Assembly: GCA_946902875.1 (NCBI GenBank)
Contig: OX336338.1
Coordinates: 5,137,971 to 5,201,970 of the forward strand
DNA from: Nematopogon swammerdamellus
Taxonomy: Eukaryota > Arthropoda > Insecta > Lepidoptera > Adelidae
DNA length: 64,000 bases
Direction: 5' to 3'
The position numbers and the translations under genes are program-made. Under the pieces are notes generated by a model. The model did not search any database. It was not told the origin of the DNA and saw only the letters and a program-made list of their open reading frames with translations. Shown here one piece after another: positions 34,085-44,806 of the stretch. The first letter of the stretch is position 1. Each line of letters starts with the position of its first letter.

Positions 34085-34390
34085 ATACATACATACAACA
34101 CGTTGTATCCCGACAATAGGGGTAAGTAGAGAAATCGGTGTCGTGCTGCAAATACTGTATAGCACAACAACGACCACCACGTTCAGCAATGTATTAGGAC
34201 AAGATACATAACCTATCAAGCAGCAAGTAATGCAAGAAGACCACCTGCTCCATGACTCGATGGAAGGGCCGTGCCAACGTGAGAGGTGGCTGGCCTGTTT
34301 TCCTTTAGCGCGGCACCTTGTCCTTATCCCTTAGTCGCCTTTTACGACATGCACGGGGAGAGATACAGTGGGGCTATTATTTTTAACAAT
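34085..34390 (-). repeat. Repeat family B, copy 1
   Basis: Minus strand: GTCGTAAAAGGCGACTAAGG head, then a body with GGTGGTCGTTGTTGTGCT. The end is near a GTATGT-like tract. Confidence 0.75.
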
Positions 34391-34439
34391 AACCTTAGTA
34401 TTTTGGCGTTCGGCATCGCTATTAATGACTTAATTTGTT

Positions 34440-34487
34440 TATTTTTAATACGAGTTTCACGCTAGCGAAGCCACGGGAAAAAGCTAG
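34440..34487 (+). mobile_element. Helitron-like 3' end fragment
   Basis: ACGCTAGCGAAGCCACGGG followed by AAAAAGCTAG. A hairpin just before CTAG is the Helitron 3' pattern. Confidence 0.5.
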
Positions 34488-34699
34488 AAATTAATTAAAT
34501 TAACAAAGCTAGCTAATAGCTCAAGTTTACTCTCACTATTATGCCCTATCTATGCTTATAAATATTTTAATGTACCTATTCGAAAAAGGTCAACAATAGT
34601 TATTACTTCTCTCCAAGTAATGAGTAATTAATAATTATACACTTTGTGGTTTTATGCAAAGACAGCCAGGCTGGTCGGTCACTGGTCGGTGCTTTTATA

Positions 34700-35035
34700 T
34701 TTGAGATATGATTTATTTATGTTTTTGTTTTATTCTGGAAAACAATGGAACTTAATTCAAATATAGAAAAAAAATTTAATCTAAACTTCTTAAAACCAAA
34801 AAAATTCATACGGGTAATTTATAATAAATTATGAAATAAAACTTCTATCTAAATATCAAAACTATCTCATAAATGATATACCTACTCCCTCAAGGGACCT
34901 CTTTCCCGGAATGATTCGCAGGACGGCGACCGCTTTGCCCCTCTATGTTGCCCCTCTCCAGATAGACTCTGCCGGAGATACTTAGAGGCAACACTGGTTT
35001 CCAGTAGCGACCGCAAGGCGTTCGCCTCCTCCTTT
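34700..35035 (-). pseudogene. Retroelement J 3' remnant, copy 2 (rearranged)
   Basis: The same GGGGCAAAGCGG-type coding end (decayed QRGNAA motif, with an internal duplication of the GAGGGGCAACATAG piece) and an AT-rich 3' region. Confidence 0.5.
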
Positions 35036-36599
35036 ATTTATGTTTATTATTTTCAAAACTTTGTAATACTTATAAATATCAATTTACTGAGTAACGTCGT
35101 ATTATCCTATTACTTTAGTGAGCTTGTGAGTGATATAATATATGGCGGCTCTAACGATTTGGATGAAGTTTTATATTTAGATTATGTTATTTTTTGACGT
35201 GAATTTGATGAAACGTCTTTGGGCTCAGGTAAGGGGGTGCGACTAAAAAAAATTTAAACTTTTTTTGTACTTTGCGACGCTTAGTACTCAGCAACCAGAC
35301 TGCGTACAAAAATTCTAAATAGGTCGGATGAAAGACCCATCTGACCACTTCAAATACGTAATACATTTTTATTTTTTCATTCCATCCCTTCTGGCCCAAA
35401 TCAGCCCTTTAAGTTGGCATGTTTTGAAAAATGCGAAAACACGCAAACTTCAAACACCTCTCGCGCTTAATCGTTAACGCTGCATAATCGAGACAAAATC
35501 TAACGAACAGACAAAGGTTTTAACTTTATTCGGTACTTCAAACAAAACCTTGTATGAAGTCTAGGTGGGGCAATATGGGCTACCAAAGTTGAAAATTTTT
35601 CTTACGAAAAAATTGTTTCATACTTCGCAAATATCAAATTCACGAACTAAGTTTGACGGCTGCATGTGTACATGCAGACTCCCTCGATTTTTTCAAATTT
35701 ATCTAGATAGGTGTAGACGCTAAGCGAAACACGGTCGCCCATGTAGGTAATATGTGTTTAAGTAACACAAATATAAATAAGAAAGCAACTTACTTGCAGA
35801 TTTTACTGTTCATTTGATTGCATTGCAGCCGTATTTTACGGGACATTTAACACAAATGTATAAACGAAAGAATGTAATAAATAAACTCTTATCTCCGTCA
35901 GAGTGTTCCACTCTCACGTGTACCTCTGTCCTTGTCGGTACATTTATTTCCCCGTTATTCGGTGATGTTGAGGTCAAGTATTGAGGGTGACTCTGAAGCC
36001 TTGTCGGTCGCTGTGTCCCATCGAAAAAAAATATTGGTTGTCTGTAAAGTCGGTTTACGGACGATAGTTTTACGTGATGACGTGGAATAATCGTAGTACA
36101 TAGATCAAAGATCAGTAATTTCTATTTCCAGTAGAAAGAATAATCATCTTGCGACTGGCCATCAAAACTTCTGTTGTCTGATCTTGACAGTTTTACTTCT
36201 TAAGACGTTTCCATGGTAACTTTGAATATCAACGTGACACACTTTCGTGCGTGCAGCCGGTGCTCATCAATTTATAAGACGTGACGTCATCACGTCAAAA
36301 AATCGGTTTTTGAACGAAATCGTTTTGAAGAAGGACTTTTTATCTTCCAGCTCAGTTTAGTCAGGACGACGACAGTTTAGACAGAGAAAATTACTAGAAT
36401 GACACCTAGATCTAGGCACATAGTGTGTGTGATGTAGCCAGGTATATCATTATATATCAGGTTCCATAGAAAGCTCGTTCACGCGCAGATGGTTCCGTAG
36501 CTATTCCCTAATTTTTTGAAGTGAAAACTTCTTTAGCGGCGCTTGGGTAAAAAATTTTAAACTCGCGTCATCGCGTCCTCGTCAGTCTCGAAAAGCGAA
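35036..36599. other. Long stretch without recognisable gene
   Basis: Low-complexity AT sequence with a TGACGTCA octamer (CRE-like) near 36284. I see no exon or element boundaries. Confidence 0.4.
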
Positions 36600-36960
36600 A
36601 TGTAACCTTAAGTCATTGCATTAAGGGTTAAGTTACAGTGGCCCGGGATCAATTCTGTTCGCGACACCGCGACTGCGTCATTATTATTTAAAATGTAATC
36701 TTAAGTCATTGCTTTAAGGGTTAAGTTACGATGGGCACGGGATCTGCCGGCACTCCCGGATTGCAACTTTTAAGTAGGGTTTCGTAACACGTTTATGTCT
36801 GTCCATTCTACTAAGTTCTGCAAAATGAATGTAGGGTTCCGTAACAAATGCATGTCTGTCCGTTCTACTAAATTTAACATTTATTTCAAAATTAATGTAG
36901 GGTTCAGTAACAAATGCATGTCTGTCCGTTCTAGTAAATTTAACATAAATTTTTTATGTC
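36600..36960 (+). repeat. Local minisatellite-like repeats (two types)
   Basis: The word TTAAGTCATTG-TTAAGGGTTAAGTTAC occurs at 36611 and 36701. Then a unit of about 64 bp, GTAGGGTTCCGTAACAAATG with TGTCTGTCCGTTCTACTAAA, occurs three times from about 36773 to 36950. Confidence 0.7.
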
Positions 36961-37029
36961 TTTTTTTTTAAGCAAATTTACGGTGTTGTTTTCACTTCTG
37001 CCGCCACTCCCGGAGTGCAACTGTGGCTT

Positions 37030-37112
37030 TTTTTTTATTGAAAGCGCGACATTACGCGCCGAGCCACCCATAAGGTGTTTAACGACGCCCATGGACATTC
37101 CTCTTGCACGCA
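37030..37112 (-). pseudogene. LINE family I, short 3' fragment
   Basis: The complement of the family 3' UTR (GGTGGCTCGGCGCGTAATGT) with an A-run on the left. Confidence 0.65.
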
Positions 37113-37439
37113 TAACGATTGCGTGCGAAGTTGCTTCAAGCATTTCCTTTTGGAATAATCGCCTCGCGCAGACCTAATTACACACATTCCTTACTAAAAC
37201 GTTTTATATATATTTGTTTCTTCAAAAATATTAATTATGCATCCTTTGAAAGACCATTTCATCGATGTATTAAAAATACTTTTATTTTAACTTAGTTTTT
37301 GCGGAAACTTATTAATTACAATTGAGGACTCCTGACCTGACATTATGTACACACACATTAAACTTCTTTACGTTCGGGAGTCTATATATGTCTATATATA
37401 TCAAGTTTCAAGAAGATAGCTCTAACCGTTTAGGAGTTA
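37113..37439. other. Stretch with no supported gene
   Basis: Nothing recognised. Confidence 0.4.
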
Positions 37440-37846
37440 CATTTTTTTTTTGTAATCCGGTATGCGTGGCTGAGTCGGAGGGTCCAAAGCACACGCTCCG
37501 ACCAGGCAATATCACCTCCGAGAAGGTTGGTGCCATACCAGAGATTGCTGGCTATACTGGACTAGAGGAGAACACAATCGAGGCTGCTATGCGGCCATCT
37601 TACATCCAGTAGGGTGGTACAAACCCAGTCGGCTATAATTTGAGCCTACCACCTAGTAAGGGGCAAGGGAAGGGACCTATCGTTTTACACCGGTTCCGAA
37701 CGGTGAATCAGCAGGTGTACGTAGGTATGCACGTAAACTTTTTCGTCAGAAAAAAAACTCATTGGTACACGCCGACCAGATTCGAACCTCGGACCTCTCG
37801 CATGAGAAGCCGATGCCCAAACCACTCGGCCACCCGCCGCTTGTGC
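37440..37846 (-). repeat. SINE family C, complete copy
   Basis: Runs in reverse from the A-tail and GTAATCCGGTATGCG to the tRNA-like head ending near GGCCACCCGCCGC. The Pol III box words are present on the minus strand. Confidence 0.88.
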
Positions 37847-38018
37847 ACATACAGTACAGGTTGTGAAAGACAGACCAACGGACGAACGGACGGACACCTG
37901 ACCGATTGTAGATATAAGGGTCTCCCTGCCAGCGTCGTCGGTAGCGCATGAAGAAGAAGTTGCTGAAGCTAAGCGAGTATCCATGCCGTATCCTGATAGG
38001 CATCACTAGCACGGCGTT

Positions 38019-38188
38019 TTTTTTATGGAAACTGACTCAGTTGTTTAAATCGCCTACAGAATCCGTGATGTCAGCCCATAACACCGGGTGAACTAGGTGC
38101 CATGTCAGTGCTTCCCTTCATTTCATGTCGGCTACTATTCACTGAAACGGAAAACACGAACATTTACATAGTCGTTTCGACCGACGTT
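38019..38188 (-). repeat. SINE family A, truncated copy
   Basis: Tail and distal body only, followed directly by the A-tail of the next copy. Confidence 0.75.
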
Positions 38189-38568
38189 TTTTTTTTAATG
38201 GAAACTGACACGTCTCCTACTAGGTACATCCGTGATGTCAGCCCATAACACCTTGGTGAACTAGGTGCCATGTCAGTGCTTCCCTTCGTTCTTGCCGGCT
38301 AGATGAACTGGACTGAAAACACGTTTCATTCAGTGCGGTGGTAGCAACCCGAGCGGGATAAACCCTACCACCTAGTAAGGTAAGAAGGGAAGGGATGCTA
38401 CAGTTTTACGTGGAATCCCAACCACGGTCAACCTCCAACGGTCGAGCCAAGGACATTTATTAAATGTTCTTGGGTCGAGCGGTCACCCATCCAAGTACTG
38501 GCCGCGCCCAGGTGTGCTTAACAACAGTCGACCGACCGCACCGCTGAGCTACCGAGGCTGACAGACAT
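38189..38568 (-). repeat. SINE family A, full copy carrying a tiny palindromic insertion
   Basis: The 5S-like segment (38479-38522) and the A-box end near 38555 are present. A 25-bp palindrome with target duplication interrupts it at 38440-38480. Confidence 0.85.
38440..38480. mobile_element. 25-bp palindromic insertion with exact 8-bp target duplication
   Basis: CAAGGACATTTAT and TAAATGTTCTTG (38448-38472) form a near-perfect palindrome. GGTCGAGC flanks it exactly on both sides (38440-38447 and 38473-38480). The sister SINE at 846-1230 has the uninterrupted CAACGGTCGAGCGGTCAC, showing the pre-insertion state. Confidence 0.75.
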
Positions 38569-38975
38569 GTTTTCAACATTCAAAACTTTCGACGACAACC
38601 ATAATAATAAAAAGGTCAACGGTCTGGCTGATGGCCAGGCCATCCTCAGTTAGCTACGGAACCCTGATAAAAAATTCACTGGCTCATAGCCAGGACAAAC
38701 ACGTACCTACAAGCATTGATTGATTGTGGCTCTAAATCGATCTTGAGGTGGCAGACTGCTCGTGCGTACGCGCACAGCCAGCCGACTAAACCGGATAGTG
38801 CAGTCGAGTTCGGTGCAAAGTAACGGTTGTAGGCAGCCAGGGGGTCTCGTCGCTCGCGTGTAGGTACTTACTGTTTCATCGTTATTTTGTATCATTATTA
38901 CCATACCATACAGACAGACAGACAGACGGCGTAGGCTTAGTAATAGGGTCCCGTACGGATACAGAACCCTAAAAA
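38569..38975. other. Stretch with a small family E fragment
   Basis: The segment 38905-38975 is a partial family E copy (GGCGTAGGCTTAGTAATAGG). Nothing else recognised. Confidence 0.5.
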
Positions 38976-39710
38976 TCGTACAGCCAAAAACATCTGTACA
39001 TTTACTTAAAATGAGTAACTAAATATGTTAGAACAATTTTGAAAAATTTTGCCTGTTTCTTTGTCTGTCTGTTCGCCATGGATACAAGGTGAATAATGTC
39101 AATGCACGCTATGTACGCGAAAACCACTGAACGGATTTTGAGGAAAATTTGAACAGTGACAGTGTATATAAGTGGATATTCGAGAAGATTTCTCATCTTC
39201 CTGAACACAGCTCGGCCTTACGGTCTCGCCCTTAGTTCCTTACTTTGTTCGAGAAGGTTTATCGTCTTCCCGAAGGCAGCTCGGCCTTCAGCCTCGTCCT
39301 TAGTTAATTACTTTATTCGAGAAGGTTTATCGTTTACCTTGGCTTAGCTCGGCGTTCGGCCTGGCTCTTACTTACTTTATTCTAGAAGGTTTATCGTTTA
39401 CCTAAACTTACTTCGGCCTCCGGCCTCGCCCTTAGTTATTTACTTTCTTCGACAAGGTTTATTGTTTATCTGAACACAGTTCGGCCTTCAGCCTCGCTCT
39501 TAGTTACTTACTTTCTTATTTGAAAATACGATTTCATGCGAGCGAAGCCGCAGCAAAAGCTATATGTAATCAAATATTTTCAGTGCATAACCAGTTTAAC
39601 TGTTTTCTTTTTATTTTACTATTTAGTATCACAAAACATTAATTTCAATGTGGTACTGAAAGAATAATTTGTCATGTTCTGTTATCCATGCGGACGAAGT
39701 CGCGGGTCAT
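38976..39710 (+). mobile_element. Helitron-like non-autonomous element with internal minisatellite
   Basis: A minisatellite at 39178-39515 is followed by GCGAGCGAAGCCGCAG-CAAAAGCTA near 39537. Then, after more sequence, comes a second 3' end GCGGACGAAGTCGCGGG near 39690. The same order, with one minisatellite unit, recurs at 42150-42415. Hairpin plus CTAG-type ends and internal tandem repeats are typical of Helitron/Helentron-type non-autonomous elements. Confidence 0.6.
39178..39515 (+). repeat. Minisatellite, about 67-bp unit, five diverged copies
   Basis: Each unit has TTCGAGAAGGTTTATCGT, then AGCTCGGCCTTCAGCCTCG and CCTTAGTTACTTACTTT. Copies have drifted by roughly 10-20 %. Confidence 0.85.
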
Positions 39711-40204
39711 AGCCAGTGACATAAAATATGTAGTAGATAGAAATTGCGTACATATTCTAAAACATAATATGTGACATTATTCAATATCTTATAGTTTTGC
39801 AATAACTTTGTGTTTTAAATATATATTTTAAACTTTAATCATGATTAGTACTATAACAAAACAAACATTATACATTGCAATATACACAATACACAAATAC
39901 CTACAAAATACAAACTACTTTGTGTTGGATATAACGAAGTGGAAATATGTTTCCAAGGCGACACGACGAGACTGTTCAAGTGCATGAGATAAAGTATCTA
40001 ATGCTACCTGGATGAATTCACTCCGATATATTTTTAAGTTAGGTAAGCAGGTCATCTCTAAATTCAAAAATCTTCTAAGGACTACTGGGGGAGGGAGTAA
40101 AATGGACATTACAAAATAATGAAATGAAAAATAAGTATTTCTCCTATCAAGACATAAAACAAAATAATGGTATACATCATCAATGTTCTTGACATCATCA
40201 ATGC
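39711..40204. other. AT-rich stretch, no supported gene
   Basis: Nothing recognised. A 105-codon minus frame at 39915-40232 has no family signature. Confidence 0.4.
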
Positions 40205-40646
40205 CAATAATAAATCTGTAAGGGATGGTCATGGCGTGAGTTTCTTTGTTTTAAGTTAATATGTATTATACTATGTGTTTACAGCGTTTGTAGACTCTAT
40301 GCTACTCTATGTATGATACTAAAACTAAATTGATGATTTTTAGAAATATTTTCTGTATGTATGTATGTTCCTCCATAACTCTTAAATGGATTATCCGAAT
40401 TCGATTAAACTTAGTACAAACATATTTTACTATACGGGACACAGGATAATATCCTGTGTCCTGTATCCAATTTTATTTTGCATATTATGCTAAATAACAT
40501 TCAGTTCCGGTTACGCTAAGATGTGGCTCTCATACAAACCGAATTGTTCCACGCGCCGAAATAAAAGTACGGTAGCGGGCTTACCTTACTTTCTTCTTTT
40601 TAAATACGAATTTCACGCGAGCGAAGCCGCGGGCAAAAGCTAGTTT
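40205..40646 (+). mobile_element. Helitron-like element H, copy 1
   Basis: Matches 50500-50998 over its length (AATAATAAATCTGTAAGGGA, CTCCATAACTCTTAAA, GGTAGCGGGCTTAC). It ends in the hairpin GCGAGCGAAGCCGCGGGC and AAAAGCTAG, the Helitron 3' pattern. No helicase coding region. Confidence 0.7.
40434..40471. repeat. Local palindrome inside element H copy 1
   Basis: GGACACAGGATA pairs with TATCCTGTGTCC. The sister element at 50820 has GAGACACAGAATAGGCTAAA without the inverted copy. Confidence 0.8.
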
Positions 40647-40667
40647 ATTATAAATCGAATGGCGATA

Positions 40668-40701
40668 ATATTATAACCCTACTCGACTAGGGTTATAATA
40701 T
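40668..40701. repeat. Hairpin with 14-bp perfect arms
   Basis: ATATTATAACCCTA and complement around a 6-nt loop (CTCGAC), just beyond the end of element H. Confidence 0.85.
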
Positions 40702-41362
40702 CGATCGAAGGTAAAATTCGCTATCGAAACTCGCCCAGTAACAGTACCACGAGGATAATATAAACGGATTGATTCCGCCCGATTACTCGATTCGACGTAA
40801 ATCGACGCATCATCGACGTAGTAACGAAATGGCGGCGTCAGAAAAAATTACGCAACGCACACGTCTGTGCGAATTGAAACGAAAGCTCCCGGAGACTACT
40901 ATGTTAACTCGGGAATAAATTTTCGATTGAAAAATGTGAAGAAATAGGCCAATTGAAAGATGAGTTCGAGTGGTATACACAGCGCATCTCTGTCGGTTGT
41001 TGCTTACGAGCTTTTGATTGAGAACTGGTCGTAGTGGGTTTGGTGCGTGCGCGCAGGAACGGGGCTGGGCGCGCATCGCCCGCCGCCGATAGATAAGAGA
41101 CTCCGCGTAATGCATCCGGAGTGCCGCTTTATAGGACAAAAACGTGAATTTTATCGCCTGTAACGTTTACGATGATGGAATGGATTGCTTTCAGAAAATA
41201 TAAAATTTTATGGTTCCCGCGTGAAATGTGTTGGCCGGGCCGAATGGGACCGCGGGCCTCGGCGGGACCGCGGCCGCCTCGCGTGCCCTTCCGCCTGGCT
41301 AGCCTCCACGGCCGTACTCCACAGGTATCAAGCGATCATAGTACCTATAGGTCGTTCGTTCT
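40702..41362. other. Non-repetitive-looking stretch
   Basis: This is one of the few segments without a recognised repeat. It is GC-richer around 41040-41110 and 41220-41310. A 29-codon plus-strand frame from 40830 (MAASEKITQRTRLCEL) and a 65-codon frame at 41172-41369 are not supported by splice or homology evidence. Confidence 0.35.
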
Positions 41363-41546
41363 AACCTGAGGCGTACAAATATTTTCACGCATGGCGCATG
41401 GCGGTGAGCATAAAATTCTGCGAGTGTAGTAGTGCTCCTCAGGCCATGTATAGGTGCATGTCAAGCATTTATATTAGAGATATATTGATATAGAGATATT
41501 AGAGAAATGCATTTGTGTGCGTACGTGTATTCGCCTCAGGTTAGGC
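41363..41546. mobile_element. Possible short element with 12-bp inverted ends
   Basis: TAACCTGAGGCG near 41363 and its complement near 41532 bound about 180 bp of non-coding sequence. No clear target duplication, so only suggestive. Confidence 0.35.
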
Positions 41547-41774
41547 CGTCCATGCTATACCTATGTGTTGTGTATGTATGTGCAGTACTGTAGATTGAAT
41601 CATGCTACGACAATACACATAGACGTTGCTAGAAGTAAATACATAAATACACATATAGAGCTGATTTACATAAAGCTAAGTTGATTTTATGTAGAATTTG
41701 AAAACATAATTGCATACATAGGCGCAATTATTATGTGTGCATAGGTAATTGTTTTCTAAACAACAAAAAGGTAA

Positions 41775-42150
41775 AAAAATCGGCCAAGTGAGATTCGAAC
41801 TCGCGCACCGAGGGTTCCGTAACGCCATGTCATGGTCAGCGCCACTCACGCCATCTATGGCGTGTTTATGAAATGGTTCATATTAGTTAAAATTCATGAT
41901 TAGTTAAAATGCTTCATAGTCTTTTCGGTAGATACACTTTTTCGTTTTTTTTTTATGGGGGCCTGTGATTTTTTTTTCTGATTTTTATTATTTGTTGTTA
42001 TATCGGCAATAATAACACATATTTTGTGGAAATTTCAACGGGCTACTTATTACGGTGCAAGAGATACAGCCCTCGGACAGACAAATAGACAGACAGACGG
42101 CGTAGGCTTAGTAATAGGGTCCCGTACGGTACGACGGATACGGATCCCTG
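41775..42150 (-). repeat. Dispersed repeat E, long subfamily copy
   Basis: Reverse-oriented family E with an extra block (CCATGTCATGGTCAGCGCCA) also present in the copy at 51604-52000. Confidence 0.78.
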
Positions 42151-42415
42151 CTCTCTTCTACAAGGTTTATTGTTTATCTGAACCCAGTTCGGCCATCGGC
42201 CTCGCCCTTAGTTACTTAATTTCTTCTTTTGATATACGAATTTCATTCGAGCAAAACCGCAGGCTAAAGCTATATTATGTAATTAAATATTTTCAGTGCA
42301 TATCCAGTTTTTTTTATAAATTTTTATATAATTAATATTAATTTTCATATGGTTCTGAAAGAATAATTTGGCATGTTCAGTTATCCGCGCGGACGAAATC
42401 GCGGGCAACAGATAG
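42151..42415 (+). mobile_element. Helitron-like element, copy with one minisatellite unit
   Basis: Shares AAGGTTTATTGTTTATCTGA, TCGGCCTCGCCCTTAGTTAC, ATTTTCAGTGCATA and the end GCGGACGAAATCGCGGGC with 39450-39708. Confidence 0.6.
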
Positions 42416-42829
42416 AAATAAATACGTACATTTGAATAATTTTAAGTTATGATTCCATATAACATTGAGACATCTATTCCGGGAACACTTAGAGAGAACA
42501 TTTTTTACAGGACGAAAAATAACAAATTTATTTGATTCGTTGGGGGTTTATGTAGAAAGCGGGCGAAAGGAGGAACACTAAGTGGCTGGATTTAAATGTA
42601 ATTTAAGTGAGTGCCGAGGTAATGAAGGACGAGCTGTAAGGAGCGCGAGATGATCCTTTCATCTCTTCTGAGTCGTCGGAGGCTGATGGCGGACGACGCT
42701 ACCAGTGATCTTTTTCTGTCATGCATATAATGATTTTAGAAAAGTTTTTTTTTCAGGGAGGTATATTTGCATGGGCTTTTATTACCAAAGATAGATTACA
42801 ATATTTTATTGATCTGCAAACATTTTACG
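42416..42829. other. Stretch with no supported gene
   Basis: Nothing recognised. Confidence 0.4.
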
Positions 42830-43203
42830 ATTTAAGACGATACCCATAGCTGGCTGCTTTGCATAGAAAAAGGTCGTAAGTCGGTGTTGTTTTTTAATAT
42901 TAAAATAATAATTGTAATAAAATTGAAAAATCTACAACAATAGAGTTCTGTGCTTGTGGTTTAGTTATTTAACAGTGCAATACAAATTTCGTTTTATTCA
43001 TTCACTCTTGCGTCAGATGAAAAAAATCGAAATTAAATATTTTTTTTCATCTGACGCAAAAGTGAATGAATAAAACGAAATTTTTATTGCACTGATAAAT
43101 AACTAAACCACAAGCACAGAACTCTATTGTTGTAGATTTAAAAAAAACAACACCGACTTACGACCTTTTTCTATGCAAAACTGCTATGGGTATCGTTTTA
43201 AAT
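42830..43203. mobile_element. 370-bp near-perfect palindromic foldback element
   Basis: TTTAAGACGATACCCATAGC at the left pairs with GCTATGGGTATCGTTTTAAA at the right. Pairing runs with few mismatches through GTTCTGTGCTTGTGGTTTAG to GTCAGATGAAAAAAA near the centre (about 43015-43055). Arms are about 170 bp. There is no coding capacity. A transcript would fold into a long double-stranded hairpin. Confidence 0.9.
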
Positions 43204-43230
43204 ACTTTTAGTCTACCATGGATATTAATA

Positions 43231-43363
43231 TTGTTGGTGTTTGGCTTACCATAGTTGGAATTCTCGGTCAATTTGGCCGACGACGTTTCGAACTGGCGCG
43301 GCGGCGCGGCGGCGCGCGCAATGTAACCGCGAATTCCAAACATGGTAAGCCAAATACCAACAA
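43231..43363. mobile_element. 133-bp element with 33-bp terminal inverted repeats
   Basis: TTGTTGGTGTTTGGCTTACC, ATAGTTGGAATTC and their complements (two or three mismatches) bound a GC-rich centre with GGCGCGGCGGCGCGGCGGC. MITE-like. No target duplication is clear. Confidence 0.8.
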
Positions 43364-43559
43364 TTTAACGATTTGACTATAACTAGCACCCGACTGGTGT
43401 AAAAATTGCAAAGTTTATCTAAAAATTGTATCTAAATAAAGGTATTTATTAAAACTTAAAGGTAATCAGTAATTGGCTTTTAATCTGTAAATTGTTTTAA
43501 TTTTTTTTCTTCAAAATATTACATATCCATATGCAGTTGTTCACCTGAAGAAAATAAAA

Positions 43560-44110
43560 TAAAACTAAATAAAATAATAATAAAATAGAATTTATCCGCT
43601 AGAAATATATCTTCCAGTTATTATCCTTTATTAATATAAATTTCACAGTAATAAATTAAAATTAGTAAATAAACTTAAACTACCTATCCAATAAAATAAA
43701 AAACTATAACTAAAAACTACTAAAAACTAACTACAAAATAAAATATAAACCTATAACCAATACAAAACTTAATAACCCTCCTCCAGGTGTGACGATGTGG
43801 GCACTGTACCGAGGACGCTAGCGGCGTTGCCTCGCTGGATGGCCACACTGATACGCTGCCTCAGGAACTCGAGCGAACGTTGTTCTCCTGAAGCAGCGTA
43901 CAGGAACATCCCGATGTCTTTCGCGAGCCGCTTTGCCTCCTCAGCCTATGTCCCCATCGTCTCCACCGAAAATGCGGTGAAGATGTGCTGGTGTGCCACC
44001 GAACTGTATTTGGTGTGCTTGTGGCGGGCTGCAGTTTCAGCGGCTGCGCCGGCGCGCTTCGAGCATGCCTTAACGTGACTGCTGCACAGAGTATCGGCGC
44101 AGGTAGCATC
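43560..44110 (-). pseudogene. Retroelement J, longest C-terminal remnant (QRGNAASVLG motif)
   Basis: The minus-strand frame reads FWDATCADTLCSSHVKACS, AGAAAETAARHKHTKYSSV, then AFSVETMGT, a stop, EEAKRLAKDIGMFLYAAS and RISVAIQRGNAASVLGTVP. This domain recurs in retroelement-encoded proteins of many animals; its biochemical role is not clear to me. An in-frame stop shows decay. The 3' region matches 13480-13600. Confidence 0.7.
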
Positions 44111-44806
44111 CCACACCAGTGATCTTCCAGTTGCGTTTAAAATGTAAACTCATACGAGTAAGTTCGAAATCATAGAGGCAGAAAGCCCGACCAGCGTTCT
44201 ATCCTAGGTCGATAAGTAAAACAATTAGTGAGATAAAAACAAACAAAATAACTTCAAATTCCCCGTTTATGAATATGTGCACATAATCAACTAACTAAAT
44301 ACTAGAAGAGGCAAAGCGCAATTAAAAATGTTAACTGACGGTGAACAAGTGTACTTGCCTTCACATGCAATTATGTCATCACAAATACATATAAAGGATC
44401 GCAATAAAAACAATTGCATACTATGAAATAGCTTTTAATGCTTCTAATGCTCTACACTCGCGTATTTGAGGTCATCGCGAGCATCAGTCAGGTGAACCCA
44501 GTCTATAAGCTGATTTGGTCGCTGACGTGTTTTTTCGGGAGGTGTGTATGAGAAGGGCGCATCTAGTACTATAGACCAGCGCATATAGTCTTGAAAAGGA
44601 TTCCGCCGTGTGCAATAATTCACTAATTCGTGTAATTATTCACCATGAAGACTGGCCGCAGTCGATGCGGTGTAACGCTGTACCAGTTACAAGGTTAAAA
44701 CTCAGAAAATGCTCCAACTACTAATTAATAATTATCAACTTTAATCACATCTCATAATACTTGAATTAAAACCGACGAATACAGGAAATGTAAAGTGATA
44801 CTAGTA
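44111..44806. other. Stretch with no supported gene
   Basis: Nothing recognised. Confidence 0.4.

Noticed and set aside
36275..36300. CRE-like TGACGTCA as a promoter
   Set aside because: A single octamer without a TATA box, initiator or exon nearby is not enough.
44645..44700. Short plus-strand frame from an ATG with a possible GTTAAA donor
   Set aside because: Only 16 codons, weak donor, no supporting promoter or homology.
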